The notes under the pieces are model-generated. The model had not been told where the DNA came from and made no database searches. It saw nothing but the letters and a program-made list of their open reading frames with translations. 46,727 nucleotides of DNA from a virus, in IMG/VR virus record IMGVR_UViG_3300035187_001612, positions 1 to 46,727 of that record; one strand, given 5' to 3'. How positions within the stretch are numbered: the first letter of the stretch is position 1; the number at the start of each line of letters is the position of its first letter. This document shows positions 1 through 7,559 of this stretch, piece after piece. Both the position numbers and the translations under genes were made by a program.

Positions 1-167
1 ATGTATTCAACAGGTTTGCAGGAGACGTTGCGGAGTTGCTTGTTTTCTCTTCTGCCTTTGCTTCGCGCGATAGGTGGGGAATTGAAGGCTACCTTTCCTG
101 GAAATGGGGAATCCCCCTCGCCGCCGATCATCCATTCGCCAACCGCCCTCCGCTGATCGGGGACTGA
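1..167 (+). CDS. C-terminal fragment of LamG-like (concanavalin-type) tail surface protein
   Basis: Reading from base 3, an open frame with no start in the window runs to a TGA at 165-167 (54 residues). It contains GDVAELLVFSSA and GYLSWKWGIP followed by HPFANRPP. This is the usual C-terminal signature of LamG/concanavalin-like domains in phage and bacterial surface proteins (GD-AE-IVY then GYLAWKWG). The 5' part lies outside the window. The gene starting at 46591 ends the window with the matching N-terminal signature, so the two are probably halves of one gene on a circular map. Role inferred: a virion surface or host/glycan-binding tail component. A 50-codon ATG frame at position 1 overlaps it and is judged a shadow. 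Confidence 0.6.
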   Translation, partial: VFNRFAGDVAELLVFSSAFASRDRWGIEGYLSWKWGIPLAADHPFANRPPLIGD

Positions 168-168
168 G

Positions 169-678
169 ATGCTCCGGGTACGTGTTCCTCTTCTATCTGA
201 AGTCGCTGGCGGGACAATCGTATCCGCCACCGCGACAGCCACTGGATCATCGACCGCAAGGGCATTCGGCAAGGTTATCGGCGGTGGGGCATCTGTCCCA
301 ACGAAATTTGCCCGCTGGGCCTCATACCAGCGCCACCCCGGAACATTCATCCGGCAAGTCTCGCCTGGTGTCTACCTGCGCGCCTCCAAGACTGAGGCGC
401 CGGTCGTTGTCGTCAACGAACGCGAGATCGGCCCGGCAGAGGATGTGCGCGGCGAGCGGTTGGCAGCGATGCTGGCCCAGGGGCTGGACAAGCGCGACGC
501 TCGCAAGATCCGCAAGATCCTACGCCGCCTGGACGAGCCGACGCCGGAACCAGTCAAGTCGGCAGAGGCAGAGAAGCTGATCGCAGAGGTCAATGCTTCA
601 ATGCCGAAGCGGGTTTTGGTCGTGGCGGATTCGGTTGACGAAGAGATCCTGGCGCTTGTCGCGTTGGGGATTATTTGA
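169..678 (+). CDS. Hypothetical phage protein, 169 aa
   Basis: The ATG at 169 lies one base after the stop of the LamG-like gene, so the two are probably translated together. The N-terminal half is small-residue-rich (Ala/Thr/Gly). From about residue 90 it becomes charged and helical, with a stretch rich in Lys, Arg and Asp (DKRDARKIRKILRR) that resembles a short helical adaptor. No domain was recognised. Its position between a tail-surface gene and a run of small conserved phage genes suggests a minor structural or assembly protein. Function unknown. Confidence 0.6.
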   Translation: MLRVRVPLLSEVAGGTIVSATATATGSSTARAFGKVIGGGASVPTKFARWASYQRHPGTFIRQVSPGVYLRASKTEAPVVVVNEREIGPAEDVRGERLAAMLAQGLDKRDARKIRKILRRLDEPTPEPVKSAEAEKLIAEVNASMPKRVLVVADSVDEEILALVALGII

Positions 679-688
679 GCGGGGGCGG

Positions 689-720
689 CTTTATCTCATC
701 TTATCGGTTGTAGGATAAAG
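689..720 (+). promoter_or_regulatory. Perfect 7-bp inverted repeat in a short intergenic gap
   Basis: CTTTATC at 689-695 and GATAAAG at 714-720 form a perfect 7-bp inverted repeat with an 18-base loop, between the stop at 678 and the ribosome binding site of the gene at 738. There is no T-run, so it is not an obvious terminator. It could be an operator or an mRNA element; chance is also possible for an arm this short. Confidence 0.25.
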
Positions 721-737
721 GGATCGCAGGAGGTCGC

Positions 738-986
738 ATGGCTAAGACACCGGCATGGCAGCGCAAAGCGGGGCAGAACCCAAAGGGCGGGTTGAACGCC
801 AAAGGTCGCGCCAGTTATAAGGCGCAGACGGGCGGGACGCTGAAGCCACCGCAGCCGGAGGGTGGCCCGCGCAAGCGGTCATTCTGTGCCAGGATGACGG
901 GCATGAAGAAGAAGCTGACCTCGGCCAAGACCGCCAACGATCCCAACTCCCGCATCAACAAGTCCCTCCGTGCATGGAAGTGCTGA
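738..986 (+). CDS. DUF6321-like small basic phage protein, 82 aa
   Basis: Strongly basic 82-residue protein. Its patterns are ones I recognise from a conserved small family in many environmental phages, annotated DUF6321: NPKGGLNAKGRASY near residue 15, RSFCARMTGMKKKL near 47, and a C-terminus NDPNSRINKSLRAW. An AGGAGG ribosome binding site lies seven bases before the ATG. The molecular role is not known to me. High Lys/Arg content and location in the structural half fit a virion or nucleic-acid-associated protein, which is inference. Confidence 0.8.
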   Translation: MAKTPAWQRKAGQNPKGGLNAKGRASYKAQTGGTLKPPQPEGGPRKRSFCARMTGMKKKLTSAKTANDPNSRINKSLRAWKC

Positions 987-987
987 C

Positions 988-1272
988 ATGAAACAGCGGG
1001 ATATCACCAATTTTGAAACCAACCTTGAGCTATTTTACTTGAGGTGGAATTATGCCAAGGTGCCAATCCTTGAGGCGTACCTACTGCTAAAATACCCGAA
1101 GGATTTGATGGAACCTATGGAACAGGAAGTCTTCGACGCAGGCGCAAAGAAAATCTTTGCTTCTTCCGGTGAAGAGATAATGCGGATGCAGAAAGCAATA
1201 TCTATTGCGGCGCATGTTATTACCGACATGGTTCTGCCAGCCGCGAAGAGAATTAGTGCAAGGAAGTGCTAA
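988..1272 (+). CDS. Hypothetical protein, 94 aa
   Basis: The ATG at 988 directly follows the stop of the DUF6321-like gene. An ATG further upstream (970) would overlap it and is less likely. The 94-residue product looks all-helical, with an aromatic N-terminal part (LELFYLRWNYAKV) and an amphipathic C-terminal part. No motif was recognised. Codon use here (1020-1260) is more A+T-rich than in neighbouring genes, suggesting a more recent arrival. Confidence 0.6.
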   Translation: MKQRDITNFETNLELFYLRWNYAKVPILEAYLLLKYPKDLMEPMEQEVFDAGAKKIFASSGEEIMRMQKAISIAAHVITDMVLPAAKRISARKC

Positions 1273-1273
1273 T

Positions 1274-1543
1274 ATGTCAGACGCATCAAGGCTCATGTAT
1301 GGGGGAACTGTCTGGCTTGAGGAATCAGTTTACAAGAAACTGGACCCAGGCTTGACAAAGGACGGCATGAAGCGCTTGGAGCGTCTTTTGGAAGAAGTCA
1401 TTATCTGCGGTCCGATCAGGATTCATGTTTACAAGGGTCATGCAAATGAAAAAGCCAATCTGGGACCGCGAGCGTCCCAAGTCTCTTGGCAAGCCCAAGA
1501 AGTTGTCTCCCGCCCAGAAGTCCTCGGCCAAGGCTGCGGCTAA
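1274..1543 (+). CDS. Hypothetical protein, 89 aa, 3' end overlapped by next gene
   Basis: The ATG at 1274 is one base past the previous stop; a ribosome-binding-like AGGAAG lies just upstream. Residues 1-60 look like a normal helical protein (WLEESVYKKL, MKRLERLLEEVI). The last third is read from the same DNA that encodes the next gene (1446-1604) in another frame and has odd composition. The C-terminus may therefore be passive, or the two genes may really overlap by 98 bases. Function unknown. Confidence 0.45.
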   Translation: MSDASRLMYGGTVWLEESVYKKLDPGLTKDGMKRLERLLEEVIICGPIRIHVYKGHANEKANLGPRASQVSWQAQEVVSRPEVLGQGCG

Positions 1544-1604
1544 AGCGGCGGGTCGCCCCTACCCCAATCTTGTGGACAACATGCGGGCCGCGAGGAAGAA
1601 GTGA
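1446..1604 (+). CDS. Small basic conserved phage protein, 52 aa
   Basis: 52 residues starting KKPIWDRERPKSLGKPKKLS and ending GRPYPNLVDNMRAARKK. The WDRERPKSLGKPKKLS start and the PYPNLVDNM-A-RKK end are a pattern I recognise from small basic proteins in marine and freshwater phages, usually near DUF6321 genes as here. Lys/Arg/Ala-rich, probably nucleic-acid or virion associated (inference). An ATG six bases upstream (1440) is an alternative start. It overlaps the preceding ORF in another frame and the GTG start of the next gene. Confidence 0.65.
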   Translation: MKKPIWDRERPKSLGKPKKLSPAQKSSAKAAAKAAGRPYPNLVDNMRAARKK

Positions 1605-1801
1605 AGCTCGACCCTGACGAGATCGAAATGTGGAAGCGCAATCCTGTCACGCAGGAGTTGCTGAAGGCGATCAAGAAAGAAGATCCCATCCACCGTTATC
1701 GTGCAGCCAATGATCTCGTCAGTCTTGGCCGCGCCCAGGGATACGACATGGCCTTGCAGAACCTCGGCAGGGCGATCCAGAACCCGGACCTGTTGGTGTG
1801 A
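1601..1801 (+). CDS. Hypothetical protein, 66 aa (GTG start)
   Basis: Starts with GTG at 1601, four bases before the end of the previous gene (GTGA overlap), which implies coupled translation. The 66 residues are helical and charged (KLDPDEIEMWKRNPVTQELL, then YRAANDLVSLGRAQGYDMAL). The spacing of NPVTQELL and hydrophobic positions resembles small phage proteins placed next to portal or internal virion genes, but I cannot name a family. Confidence 0.55.
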   Translation: MKLDPDEIEMWKRNPVTQELLKAIKKEDPIHRYRAANDLVSLGRAQGYDMALQNLGRAIQNPDLLV

Positions 1802-1802
1802 C

Positions 1803-2651
1803 ATGCCCAACCCCATAAAGCTCGCAGAAGCCCTTGAGGTCGTTCGCCGTCAGGGGCGAAACGGCGATACGGAACTGGCGCACATCACGCCGCGCGAATC
1901 TGCGATCTTGCGGGCAATGGGCGGTTCTGGGACGGTCAACCCAAAGACCGGGTTGCGGGAGTATTTCGACGGCTACTCGGACGCTCAGCTTGCTGGCGTA
2001 GACACGGCTTACGGAGAAGGCGCCGGCATGGGTGCTGCGCCCAGTCCGACGACGCCACAGGGTTCGGAGCAATCGTTTGGTGAACAGGCTCAGCAGGCGA
2101 TCGGCGGCGCCATCAACAGTTTCCTGACAAGCCCACCGCCAGCCTACACGGGCATGGGCATGATGTACCGTGGGGCTGATTTCCTGGGCCGCAACATCAC
2201 GCCTGTCCTGGAGTCCTTCCTTGGCCCTGCGTCCCAGGGTGTTGGGTCTCCGGCGATTGTTGGCGGGTTCAACGCTGGCGAACTTGGGCCGACTGGCGAA
2301 GAGCGGGGGATGCAGATGGCGTCTGCTGCTGCAACGCCTTCCTTTGCCCGGCCATCGGTTGGCGCAATGCCAAACGAACTGACTCCGTTCCTGACTTCAG
2401 GCATGTCGCCGCTCCAGCAGCGAAGTGCGATCGGGACGTTCGGGACTCAAGGGGTAAACCCGGCATTCCGCACAGACGATGCTCGCCGGTACTACGCTTC
2501 CTTGCTGGCCCAGGAACTTGTCAGCCCGACTGGAGCTATCAACGAGCAGGCGTATATGCTCCCGGTCGAGCAGCAGTACCTTGGCAGCGTCTTTGGGCGA
2601 CAGGCATCGACGCCAAGCCAGGCTTTCGAAGCGATCAGAGGGTCTTTGTGA
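1803..2651 (+). CDS. Conserved phage structural-type protein, 282 aa
   Basis: ATG at 1803, one base after the previous stop. The N-terminal block has HITPRESAILRAMGGSGTVN followed by PKTGLREYFD, a short conserved block I recognise at the start of several phage virion-associated proteins. The rest is low-complexity, rich in Gly, Ala, Pro, Ser and Gln, with no membrane segment. Composition and position suggest an internal or tail-associated virion protein. The specific function is not established. The upstream extension open in this frame overlaps the previous gene and lacks a better start. Confidence 0.6.
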   Translation: MPNPIKLAEALEVVRRQGRNGDTELAHITPRESAILRAMGGSGTVNPKTGLREYFDGYSDAQLAGVDTAYGEGAGMGAAPSPTTPQGSEQSFGEQAQQAIGGAINSFLTSPPPAYTGMGMMYRGADFLGRNITPVLESFLGPASQGVGSPAIVGGFNAGELGPTGEERGMQMASAAATPSFARPSVGAMPNELTPFLTSGMSPLQQRSAIGTFGTQGVNPAFRTDDARRYYASLLAQELVSPTGAINEQAYMLPVEQQYLGSVFGRQASTPSQAFEAIRGSL

Positions 2652-2664
2652 GGAGGTGATCGAA

Positions 2665-2703
2665 ATGATGAAGCAGAAGAAAAAGGGCAAGCGAGGTTGT
2701 TGA
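2665..2703 (+). CDS. Possible 12-residue basic micro-ORF
   Basis: A full GGAGGTGA Shine-Dalgarno sequence sits seven bases before ATGATG at 2665-2670, followed by ten more codons and a TGA. The product would be MMKQKKKGKRGC: six lysines and one arginine in twelve residues. The strong ribosome binding site with almost no gene behind it is the only evidence. It could be a leader peptide for the hairpin/promoter region just downstream, or the ribosome binding site of a gene that has decayed. Confidence 0.3.
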   Translation: MMKQKKKGKRGC

Positions 2704-2734
2704 CCGCTTGGGTGATTGCTGAGATGGCGACACC

Positions 2735-2771
2735 GGCTGGCAAAGAGGCCCCCTCCTCCTTTTTGCCAGCC
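2735..2771 (+). terminator. Strong intergenic hairpin (possible terminator without U-tract)
   Basis: GGCTGGCAAA at 2735-2744 pairs perfectly with TTTGCCAGCC at 2762-2771, and GAGG/CCTC inside can extend the stem. It separates the small-gene block from the head block. No T-run follows (a C-run does), so it may end or attenuate transcription weakly, or stabilise an mRNA 3' end. Confidence 0.45.
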
Positions 2772-2776
2772 CCCCC

Positions 2777-2811
2777 TTACGAACTCTCCCTGAATGTGTA
2801 TTTTCTACACA
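2777..2811 (+). promoter_or_regulatory. Candidate promoter/operator for head operon
   Basis: TTACGA at 2777-2782 and TATTTT at 2799-2804 are 16 bases apart. The -10 is preceded by TGTG (extended -10 type TGn). A perfect inverted repeat, TGTGTA (2795-2800) and TACACA (2806-2811), overlaps the -10 and could be an operator. It lies about 30 bases before the GroES-like gene and just after a strong hairpin, a natural place for a late promoter. The -35 match is poor, so this is tentative. Confidence 0.35.
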
Positions 2812-2834
2812 GCGCATGAGCGCAAGAGGAGAGC

Positions 2835-3134
2835 ATGAGGACATTAAAACCGCTGTTCGCGCGCGTGGTCGTCCGCGCCGAAACCCTGCAATCGACGGTC
2901 AGCACAAAGTACACCGGGCTTGCCAAGATGGGATTCAAAGTCCCGGAGGCCGTGGAGGACAAGCAGATTCCAGACGAGGGCGTCATCGTTTCCGTGGGAG
3001 ACACCTGCGAGGCGTTGAAGCCAGGAGACCGTGTGCTTTTCGGAAAGTGGGCCGCAAAACCCATCGCTTTCGAGCCAGGTCTCTTCGTCATGCAGGAAGA
3101 GGACGTCATTGGCGTCATCCAGGAGGCCGCATGA
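2835..3134 (+). CDS. GroES-like co-chaperonin, 99 aa
   Basis: The 99-residue length and order of features match Cpn10/GroES: FARVVVRAE strand, a mobile-loop-like region around residues 17-30, then GVIVSVGD, KPGDRVLFGKWA and a final strand DVIGVI. Preceded by GAGGAGAG. GroES forms the lid of the GroEL folding chamber; phage versions (T4 gp31 and others) adapt the host chaperonin to fold the large capsid protein. Its stop overlaps the scaffold start (ATGA) and it lies three genes upstream of the capsid gene, which supports a capsid-folding role by inference. The mobile loop does not show the canonical IVL tripeptide, so GroEL contact would have to differ. Confidence 0.75.
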   Translation: MRTLKPLFARVVVRAETLQSTVSTKYTGLAKMGFKVPEAVEDKQIPDEGVIVSVGDTCEALKPGDRVLFGKWAAKPIAFEPGLFVMQEEDVIGVIQEAA

Positions 3135-4048
3135 GTACCGCGAACAGCATTGAGGTTTCGGACGACGAAGCCCCCCAGGCGCCCGTTGCAAAGCCAGCGC
3201 CCAAAGCGCCAGAGCCTGCCCCTGCCCCCGCACCGAAGGCTGAAGCCAAGGACGAGGACGGGACGGACTTTGTTGAGATCGAAGACCCCAAGGTCAAGGC
3301 CCGGTTCAACCGGCTCTATCGGCACACGAAGGAGGCCAACGAGAAGGCGACCCGTGCCGAGCGGCAGATTTCTCTGCTTGCCGAGCAGAACAAGAAGCTC
3401 CAGCAGGCTTTGGAGACGATGTACGCCGGGATGAAGGACGAGAAGGTCCAGGCGGAACTCAAGTCTCTGAAACAGCAGCAGAAGGAGGCTCTTGCGACTG
3501 GCGACACGGAGGCGTTTGTCAACGTCAACGAGCGTCTGCTGGAGATCAAGCAGGAGGCCAAGGCGGCGCCTCCGCAGCCTGCTGCGCCCGCTCAGCCTTC
3601 AATCAGCGACACCGAGATGAAGGTGTTGAAGAACTGGCAGGACGCTGTTGGCGATGACGACGAGCCGGTTCGCCCCTGGGCTAAGCCGGATCATCCCGAG
3701 TTCGCCACGACGCAGGACATGATCCGTCGCGTGGCGGGGTCTGCCGACATGGCGGACGCCTCGATTCGGGAGATCCTGGCAGAAGTCGATCGGCGGATGG
3801 CGAAGCTCGCCAAGGTGGATGAGGACGACGACGAGCCTCGCAACCCGGTTCGCCGTGCCTTTGCTGCCCCGCGCAGCAGCCGCCCGGCGGCGCAGGAGCG
3901 GAGCAATCTTTCGGCTCAGGAGCGTCTGATCGCCGAGATGATGTTTACGGGTGGACGTGGGGCGCTGGCGAAGAGTGCCAAGGACGCCCACGCCCTGTAT
4001 CTCAAGCAGAAGCAGGCCCTTAGCCGGGCTGTTTCGGTGGAGGACTGA
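3131..4048 (+). CDS. Scaffolding-like coiled-coil protein, 305 aa
   Basis: ATG at 3131 overlaps the stop of the GroES-like gene. Residues 1-50 are acidic and Ala/Pro-rich. DPKVKARFNRLYRHTKEANEKA starts a long heptad-rich coiled coil (about 55-140), followed by a Pro/Ala linker and a basic C-terminal third. This order (acidic disordered head, central coiled coil, basic tail) and the place just before decoration and capsid genes are typical of head scaffolds. No protease was seen nearby. Function is inferred from architecture and position. Confidence 0.65.
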   Translation: MSTANSIEVSDDEAPQAPVAKPAPKAPEPAPAPAPKAEAKDEDGTDFVEIEDPKVKARFNRLYRHTKEANEKATRAERQISLLAEQNKKLQQALETMYAGMKDEKVQAELKSLKQQQKEALATGDTEAFVNVNERLLEIKQEAKAAPPQPAAPAQPSISDTEMKVLKNWQDAVGDDDEPVRPWAKPDHPEFATTQDMIRRVAGSADMADASIREILAEVDRRMAKLAKVDEDDDEPRNPVRRAFAAPRSSRPAAQERSNLSAQERLIAEMMFTGGRGALAKSAKDAHALYLKQKQALSRAVSVED

Positions 4049-4049
4049 T

Positions 4050-4490
4050 ATGTCTGATAGTGAAATCCTGAATGCCGAGATCGAGCCTCGCGCTCGTGGC
4101 AAGGCGAAGCTGAAGAAGGGAAACCGGTCGTGGACCCCGGCAGCGCCTCTCGCAATCAGGAGCAAGGACCCCGCGTCGCGGCTTCGCTGGGTTCATACTG
4201 ACCCTGCCAATATGCTCAAGAAGCGAGCAGAGGGCTGGGAAGCCGCAGGTCGGCACGATGCTGTCCATGACCGTCCCAACGGTGTGGAGAGTGGTGCCGG
4301 CGCTCCTGCCGGTGTGCTGGAGTATCGGGATATGGTCCTGATGAAGATGCCTGAAGAGATGGCGCGAGAGCGGGAGTCCTACTACCGCGAGGTCTCGCAG
4401 CAGCAACTTTCAGGTCTCGCGGCAAGGACCAAGAATGACATCCGTTCCAAGACTGGGGCGGTTGTCGATGGTGAAATCAAAATCGATTAG
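4050..4490 (+). CDS. Conserved head-region protein, 146 aa
   Basis: ATG at 4050, one base after the scaffold stop. Charged protein with LRWVHTDPANMLKKRAEGWE near residue 45 and a helical, Arg/Glu-rich C-terminal half (MPEEMARERESYYREVSQQQL). I have seen the RWVHTDP-N-KRAEGWE pattern in proteins encoded between scaffold and capsid genes of similar phages, without an assigned function. It is probably an assembly or head-accessory protein (inference). Confidence 0.6.
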   Translation: MSDSEILNAEIEPRARGKAKLKKGNRSWTPAAPLAIRSKDPASRLRWVHTDPANMLKKRAEGWEAAGRHDAVHDRPNGVESGAGAPAGVLEYRDMVLMKMPEEMARERESYYREVSQQQLSGLAARTKNDIRSKTGAVVDGEIKID

Positions 4491-4501
4491 GAGAAATCCT
4501 C

Positions 4502-5098
4502 ATGTCCAACGCACCGTTCGGGCTTTCCCCCGTTCGGAACGCTGGTGCTGGCTCGGATCTCCCGACTCGCATGTATCGAGTGACTGCGACGGGAAACACT
4601 CAGGGCCTGTTCATTGGCGATCCGGTTCGCTTCAACCCCAATGGCCTCGGCATTGCCCGCCTTTCCGCCAATGCCGCGCCTAACACTCGTTGCCTTGGTG
4701 TCGTCGCGCAGATGTTCGATGACAACGGGCGACCGCTGACGTTCTCTCAGCCGACTCGCGGGCCGTTCCTTCCGGCCGCCACGTCTGGCTGGGCGGCGGT
4801 CTACGACTCCTCGCAGATCACGTTCATCTGTCAGGTTGACGGTTCGGCGGCTGAGACGCTGATCGGTCAGTATGTGTCGCTGACGGCGGCGACCAACGGC
4901 GGCAACACCGCTGCGGGTACGTCGATCATCCAGATTCGCGCGGGGTCGGCTGATACGTCCATCAAGACCTTCCAGGTCGTTGGCGTGTCGCCTACCGAGT
5001 CTCGCGGACTTGGCAGCTTCGCCGGGAATGCGGCTTGGGGCAGTACGGACATCGACCTTGAGGTCCGCATTGCTCTGCACTCCCTGACCAGCACCTGA
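4502..5098 (+). CDS. Capsid decoration-type protein, 198 aa
   Basis: Starts SNAPFGLSPVRNAGAG, a typical opening of the beta-rich proteins found just before the major capsid gene in many podoviruses and siphoviruses. The body is beta-strand-like and Ala/Gly/Thr-rich (YRVTATGNTQGLFIGDPVRF, GLGIARLSANAAPN, CLGVVAQMF). No signal peptide. An AGGAGA ribosome binding site precedes it. By position and composition it probably binds the outside of the capsid; no biochemical motif proves this. Confidence 0.65.
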   Translation: MSNAPFGLSPVRNAGAGSDLPTRMYRVTATGNTQGLFIGDPVRFNPNGLGIARLSANAAPNTRCLGVVAQMFDDNGRPLTFSQPTRGPFLPAATSGWAAVYDSSQITFICQVDGSAAETLIGQYVSLTAATNGGNTAAGTSIIQIRAGSADTSIKTFQVVGVSPTESRGLGSFAGNAAWGSTDIDLEVRIALHSLTST

Positions 5099-5113
5099 TA
5101 GGGAGGACATCAC

Positions 5114-6007
5114 ATGACGACTGGCACCGCAAATTTCCCTGAACTGCTTTGGCCTGGCATCAGTACGATCTGGGCCGACACGTATCGCCGGTATCCTCCG
5201 CTTTGGAACCGGATGATGATCCTGCGCCGCAGCACCAAGGCGTTCGAGAAGGAGCAGGGGATCACCGGATTTGGCCTTGTCGGCCAGAAGACGGAATCGG
5301 CCTCGGTTCCCTACGTGGACATGCTCCAGGGCTACCAGCGTGAATACGTCAACCTGACTTATGGTCTGGGGACGATTATCACGCAGGAGTTGATGGAGGA
5401 CGAGCAGTACAATGTCATCAACAACGTCCCGCGCATGCTGGCTGAGTCGATGCGACAGACCGAGGAGACGGTTTCCGCCTCTGTCTTCAACCTCGGCTTC
5501 TCGACCAGCATGCTGGGCGCCGATGGCGTCTCGTTCTTCAATGCGTCGCATCCCAACGTTCGGGGCGGGACGCAGAGCAATCAGCCCGCCGTGGCGTCGG
5601 ATCTTACGCAGGCTTCTCTGGAGCAGGCGTACATCGACATCATGGGCTGGCTGGACGACGCTGGTCTCCGCATCAACCTCATGCCGGAGAAGTTGCTGGT
5701 GGCTCCCACCAACCGGTTCGTGGCTGAGAAGATCCTGGGGACCAAGTTTGCTGTGGGATCGGCTGACAACGACATCAACCCGATGGCGGGTCAGTTGGAT
5801 CTGGTGGTCAATCCGTTCTTCACGGACCCTGACGCCTGGTTCATCCTCACGAACAGCAACGCTGGCGCCACGTTCTACCGGCGCCGGAACGCTCAGATCA
5901 CCCGTGACAACGAGTTCGACACGGAGAATCTGAAGATCAAGACGACGGCGCGCTTCTCGGTCGGCGTGACCGATTGGCGATATGCCTACGGGTCGGCGGG
6001 CGCCTGA
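5114..6007 (+). CDS. Major capsid protein (HK97 fold, Mu-like group)
   Basis: 297 residues. WADTYRRYPPLWNRMMILRRSTKAFEKEQGITGFG near the N-terminus, LGTIITQELMEDEQYNVINNVPRMLAESMRQTEE, then ADGVSFFNASHPN, LMPEKLLVAPTNRFVAEKIL and LDLVVNPFF...AWFILTN. These are the standard elements of Mu-type HK97-fold capsid proteins: the N-arm and E-loop, the A-domain with KLLVAP, and a C-terminal strand. It builds the icosahedral head. It is the last gene before a perfect terminator, consistent with high expression of the head operon. Confidence 0.88.
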   Translation: MTTGTANFPELLWPGISTIWADTYRRYPPLWNRMMILRRSTKAFEKEQGITGFGLVGQKTESASVPYVDMLQGYQREYVNLTYGLGTIITQELMEDEQYNVINNVPRMLAESMRQTEETVSASVFNLGFSTSMLGADGVSFFNASHPNVRGGTQSNQPAVASDLTQASLEQAYIDIMGWLDDAGLRINLMPEKLLVAPTNRFVAEKILGTKFAVGSADNDINPMAGQLDLVVNPFFTDPDAWFILTNSNAGATFYRRRNAQITRDNEFDTENLKIKTTARFSVGVTDWRYAYGSAGA

Positions 6008-6032
6008 GTTCTGGCGTCCTGGTGACGAGAGA

Positions 6033-6060
6033 GGGGCGGTCTTCGGATCGCCCCTTTTTT
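6033..6060 (+). terminator. Rho-independent terminator after the capsid gene
   Basis: GGGGCGGTC (6033-6041) and GATCGCCCC (6046-6054) form a 9-bp stem (one G-T pair) with a TTCG tetraloop, followed directly by six T. This is a textbook intrinsic terminator and marks the end of the head operon, 25 bases after the capsid stop codon. Confidence 0.93.
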
Positions 6061-6127
6061 GTAAGTGGCCGCATCCTTGCCGGAAAAGCGGATATGATGC
6101 GCCAGTCCTTACAAGGGATTTCCGCAC

Positions 6128-7558
6128 ATGAGCAATAAAACGCAGTTCCTCGGGCCTCTTGCGTCCGGTCTGGACACGGGTGCGCCTGCCACCACGACCA
6201 AGAGCTATGCTCGGTTTACCACCTGGACCCCGATCACGACGCTGCCCTCTTCGGGCCGTGTGGTGGCGGTCCTGCCCCCGGATGGGGTTCTGTCCGAGAT
6301 CAATGTCTGGAAGGCAGGGTCTTTCTCTGGCGAGGCATTGTTTCGCTTTGGGACTGTGACGAATGGATCGGACAACCTTGGCACGGTCTCAATCTCCGGC
6401 AACGCCATTTACCGCGCCTACGTCAACTCTGCGACGGCGCAGGCAACGTTGCCTTTCGGCCATGCCAGGGTCTCGGCTGACCCGACGCCGATCTTCTTTT
6501 CCTCGGCAGCGATCTCCGGGGCAGCCAGCGCCTTGTCGTCGGCGGCTTGGGTTGAGGTCGTCTACACGCGCATCCAGTTGGATGACCGGCCCGACCTTGT
6601 CTCCCCTTGGAAGGGAGCCGATACGACCTATCAGGGGCCGATTATTTCGGGCGCTCCGGATGTCGGGATTCCGGCTCGGAACACCTTCGCCTATGTCCAG
6701 ACCGTCCAGCAGGTTACGGCGCGATCGGCGCCTGTCACGGCCCAGGTTGTGGGCGTCGTTCCTTTCGGCGCTACGCTGAGCGAACTGAACTTCTACGTTC
6801 GCACGGGTGTGACAGGCGATGCGGTGGTCCGGTTCTCTGCCGGCACTGACGGCGACAATCTGGGGTCGATTGGGGTCTCGGCGGCAGGCGTGTACCGTGT
6901 GGCCCTGACGACGGCAGCCCGTACGCTTTTCCGGGGAATCAACACCGGGTCGGCGCAGCCGGTTCAGATGACAATCGTCTCTGGGAACGGGGCGCTTACG
7001 AGCTTTGCTGGCGTTGGCGAGATCGTATTCACCAGGCGCGGCCAGGCGCAGGGGTTTCCCGGTGTCGGGCAGAAGGAGACGGATTTCCAGGGGCCGATTG
7101 GGAGCGGGCGGAATACTGGACGGTTCGATGGCCGGGTTGATACTGGCTGGGCGCGTCTTTCGAAAATGACCACGACGATTGCCAGCACCAACGGCGTCGT
7201 GTCGGGTCAGCTTGTCGGCTTCCTGCCGATTGGCGCCGCCCTGGTTGAGATCAATTACATCACGGCGACGGCTGCGGCTGGAGAGGCGCTTGTCCGCGCG
7301 ACGACCTCGCCAACCGTGTTCACCTCGGATCTGCTCGGCTCGGTTTCTGTTTCGGCGGCCGGGTACTATTCGGTGATTGGCGCGACGGCTCCGGTGGCTT
7401 TCGGGTTTACGGGCGTCAACCGCGCGGTGGCCGGGGCGACGGCGGTCCCGATCTACATCAACATTGCCGCGACATCTGGCAGTATCGCGGCGCTGAGCGG
7501 ACAGGCGGCTATCGAGATCGTCTACGCCCGCCTCGCCCCCTCTATTTACGGAGTCTGA
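6128..7558 (+). CDS. Virion surface protein with three tandem ~155-residue repeats, 476 aa
   Basis: The protein is an internal triplicate. Repeat 1 starts at FLGPLASG (about residue 7), repeat 2 at YQGPIISG (about 168) and repeat 3 at FQGPIGSG (about 320). Each repeat then carries a VVG-LP-GA-L-E-N strand, a GEA/DAVVRF or GEALVRA block, DNLGS(V/I)-VSA-G-Y, and ends with -E(V/I)VYTR or similar. It is beta-rich with no Cys. Such FQGP proteins occur next to capsid genes and are likely decoration or tail-surface proteins (inference). It begins a new transcription unit after the terminator at 6033-6060. Confidence 0.7.
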   Translation: MSNKTQFLGPLASGLDTGAPATTTKSYARFTTWTPITTLPSSGRVVAVLPPDGVLSEINVWKAGSFSGEALFRFGTVTNGSDNLGTVSISGNAIYRAYVNSATAQATLPFGHARVSADPTPIFFSSAAISGAASALSSAAWVEVVYTRIQLDDRPDLVSPWKGADTTYQGPIISGAPDVGIPARNTFAYVQTVQQVTARSAPVTAQVVGVVPFGATLSELNFYVRTGVTGDAVVRFSAGTDGDNLGSIGVSAAGVYRVALTTAARTLFRGINTGSAQPVQMTIVSGNGALTSFAGVGEIVFTRRGQAQGFPGVGQKETDFQGPIGSGRNTGRFDGRVDTGWARLSKMTTTIASTNGVVSGQLVGFLPIGAALVEINYITATAAAGEALVRATTSPTVFTSDLLGSVSVSAAGYYSVIGATAPVAFGFTGVNRAVAGATAVPIYINIAATSGSIAALSGQAAIEIVYARLAPSIYGV

Positions 7559-7559
7559 C

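Noticed and set aside
4487-6127. 546-aa minus-strand ORF opposite decoration and capsid genes
   Set aside because: Arg/His/Asp-rich composition with no domain; it mirrors codon bias of the well-supported + strand genes. The same applies to long antisense ORFs at 6389-7747, 9897-11828, 34824-36101 and 44072-45439.
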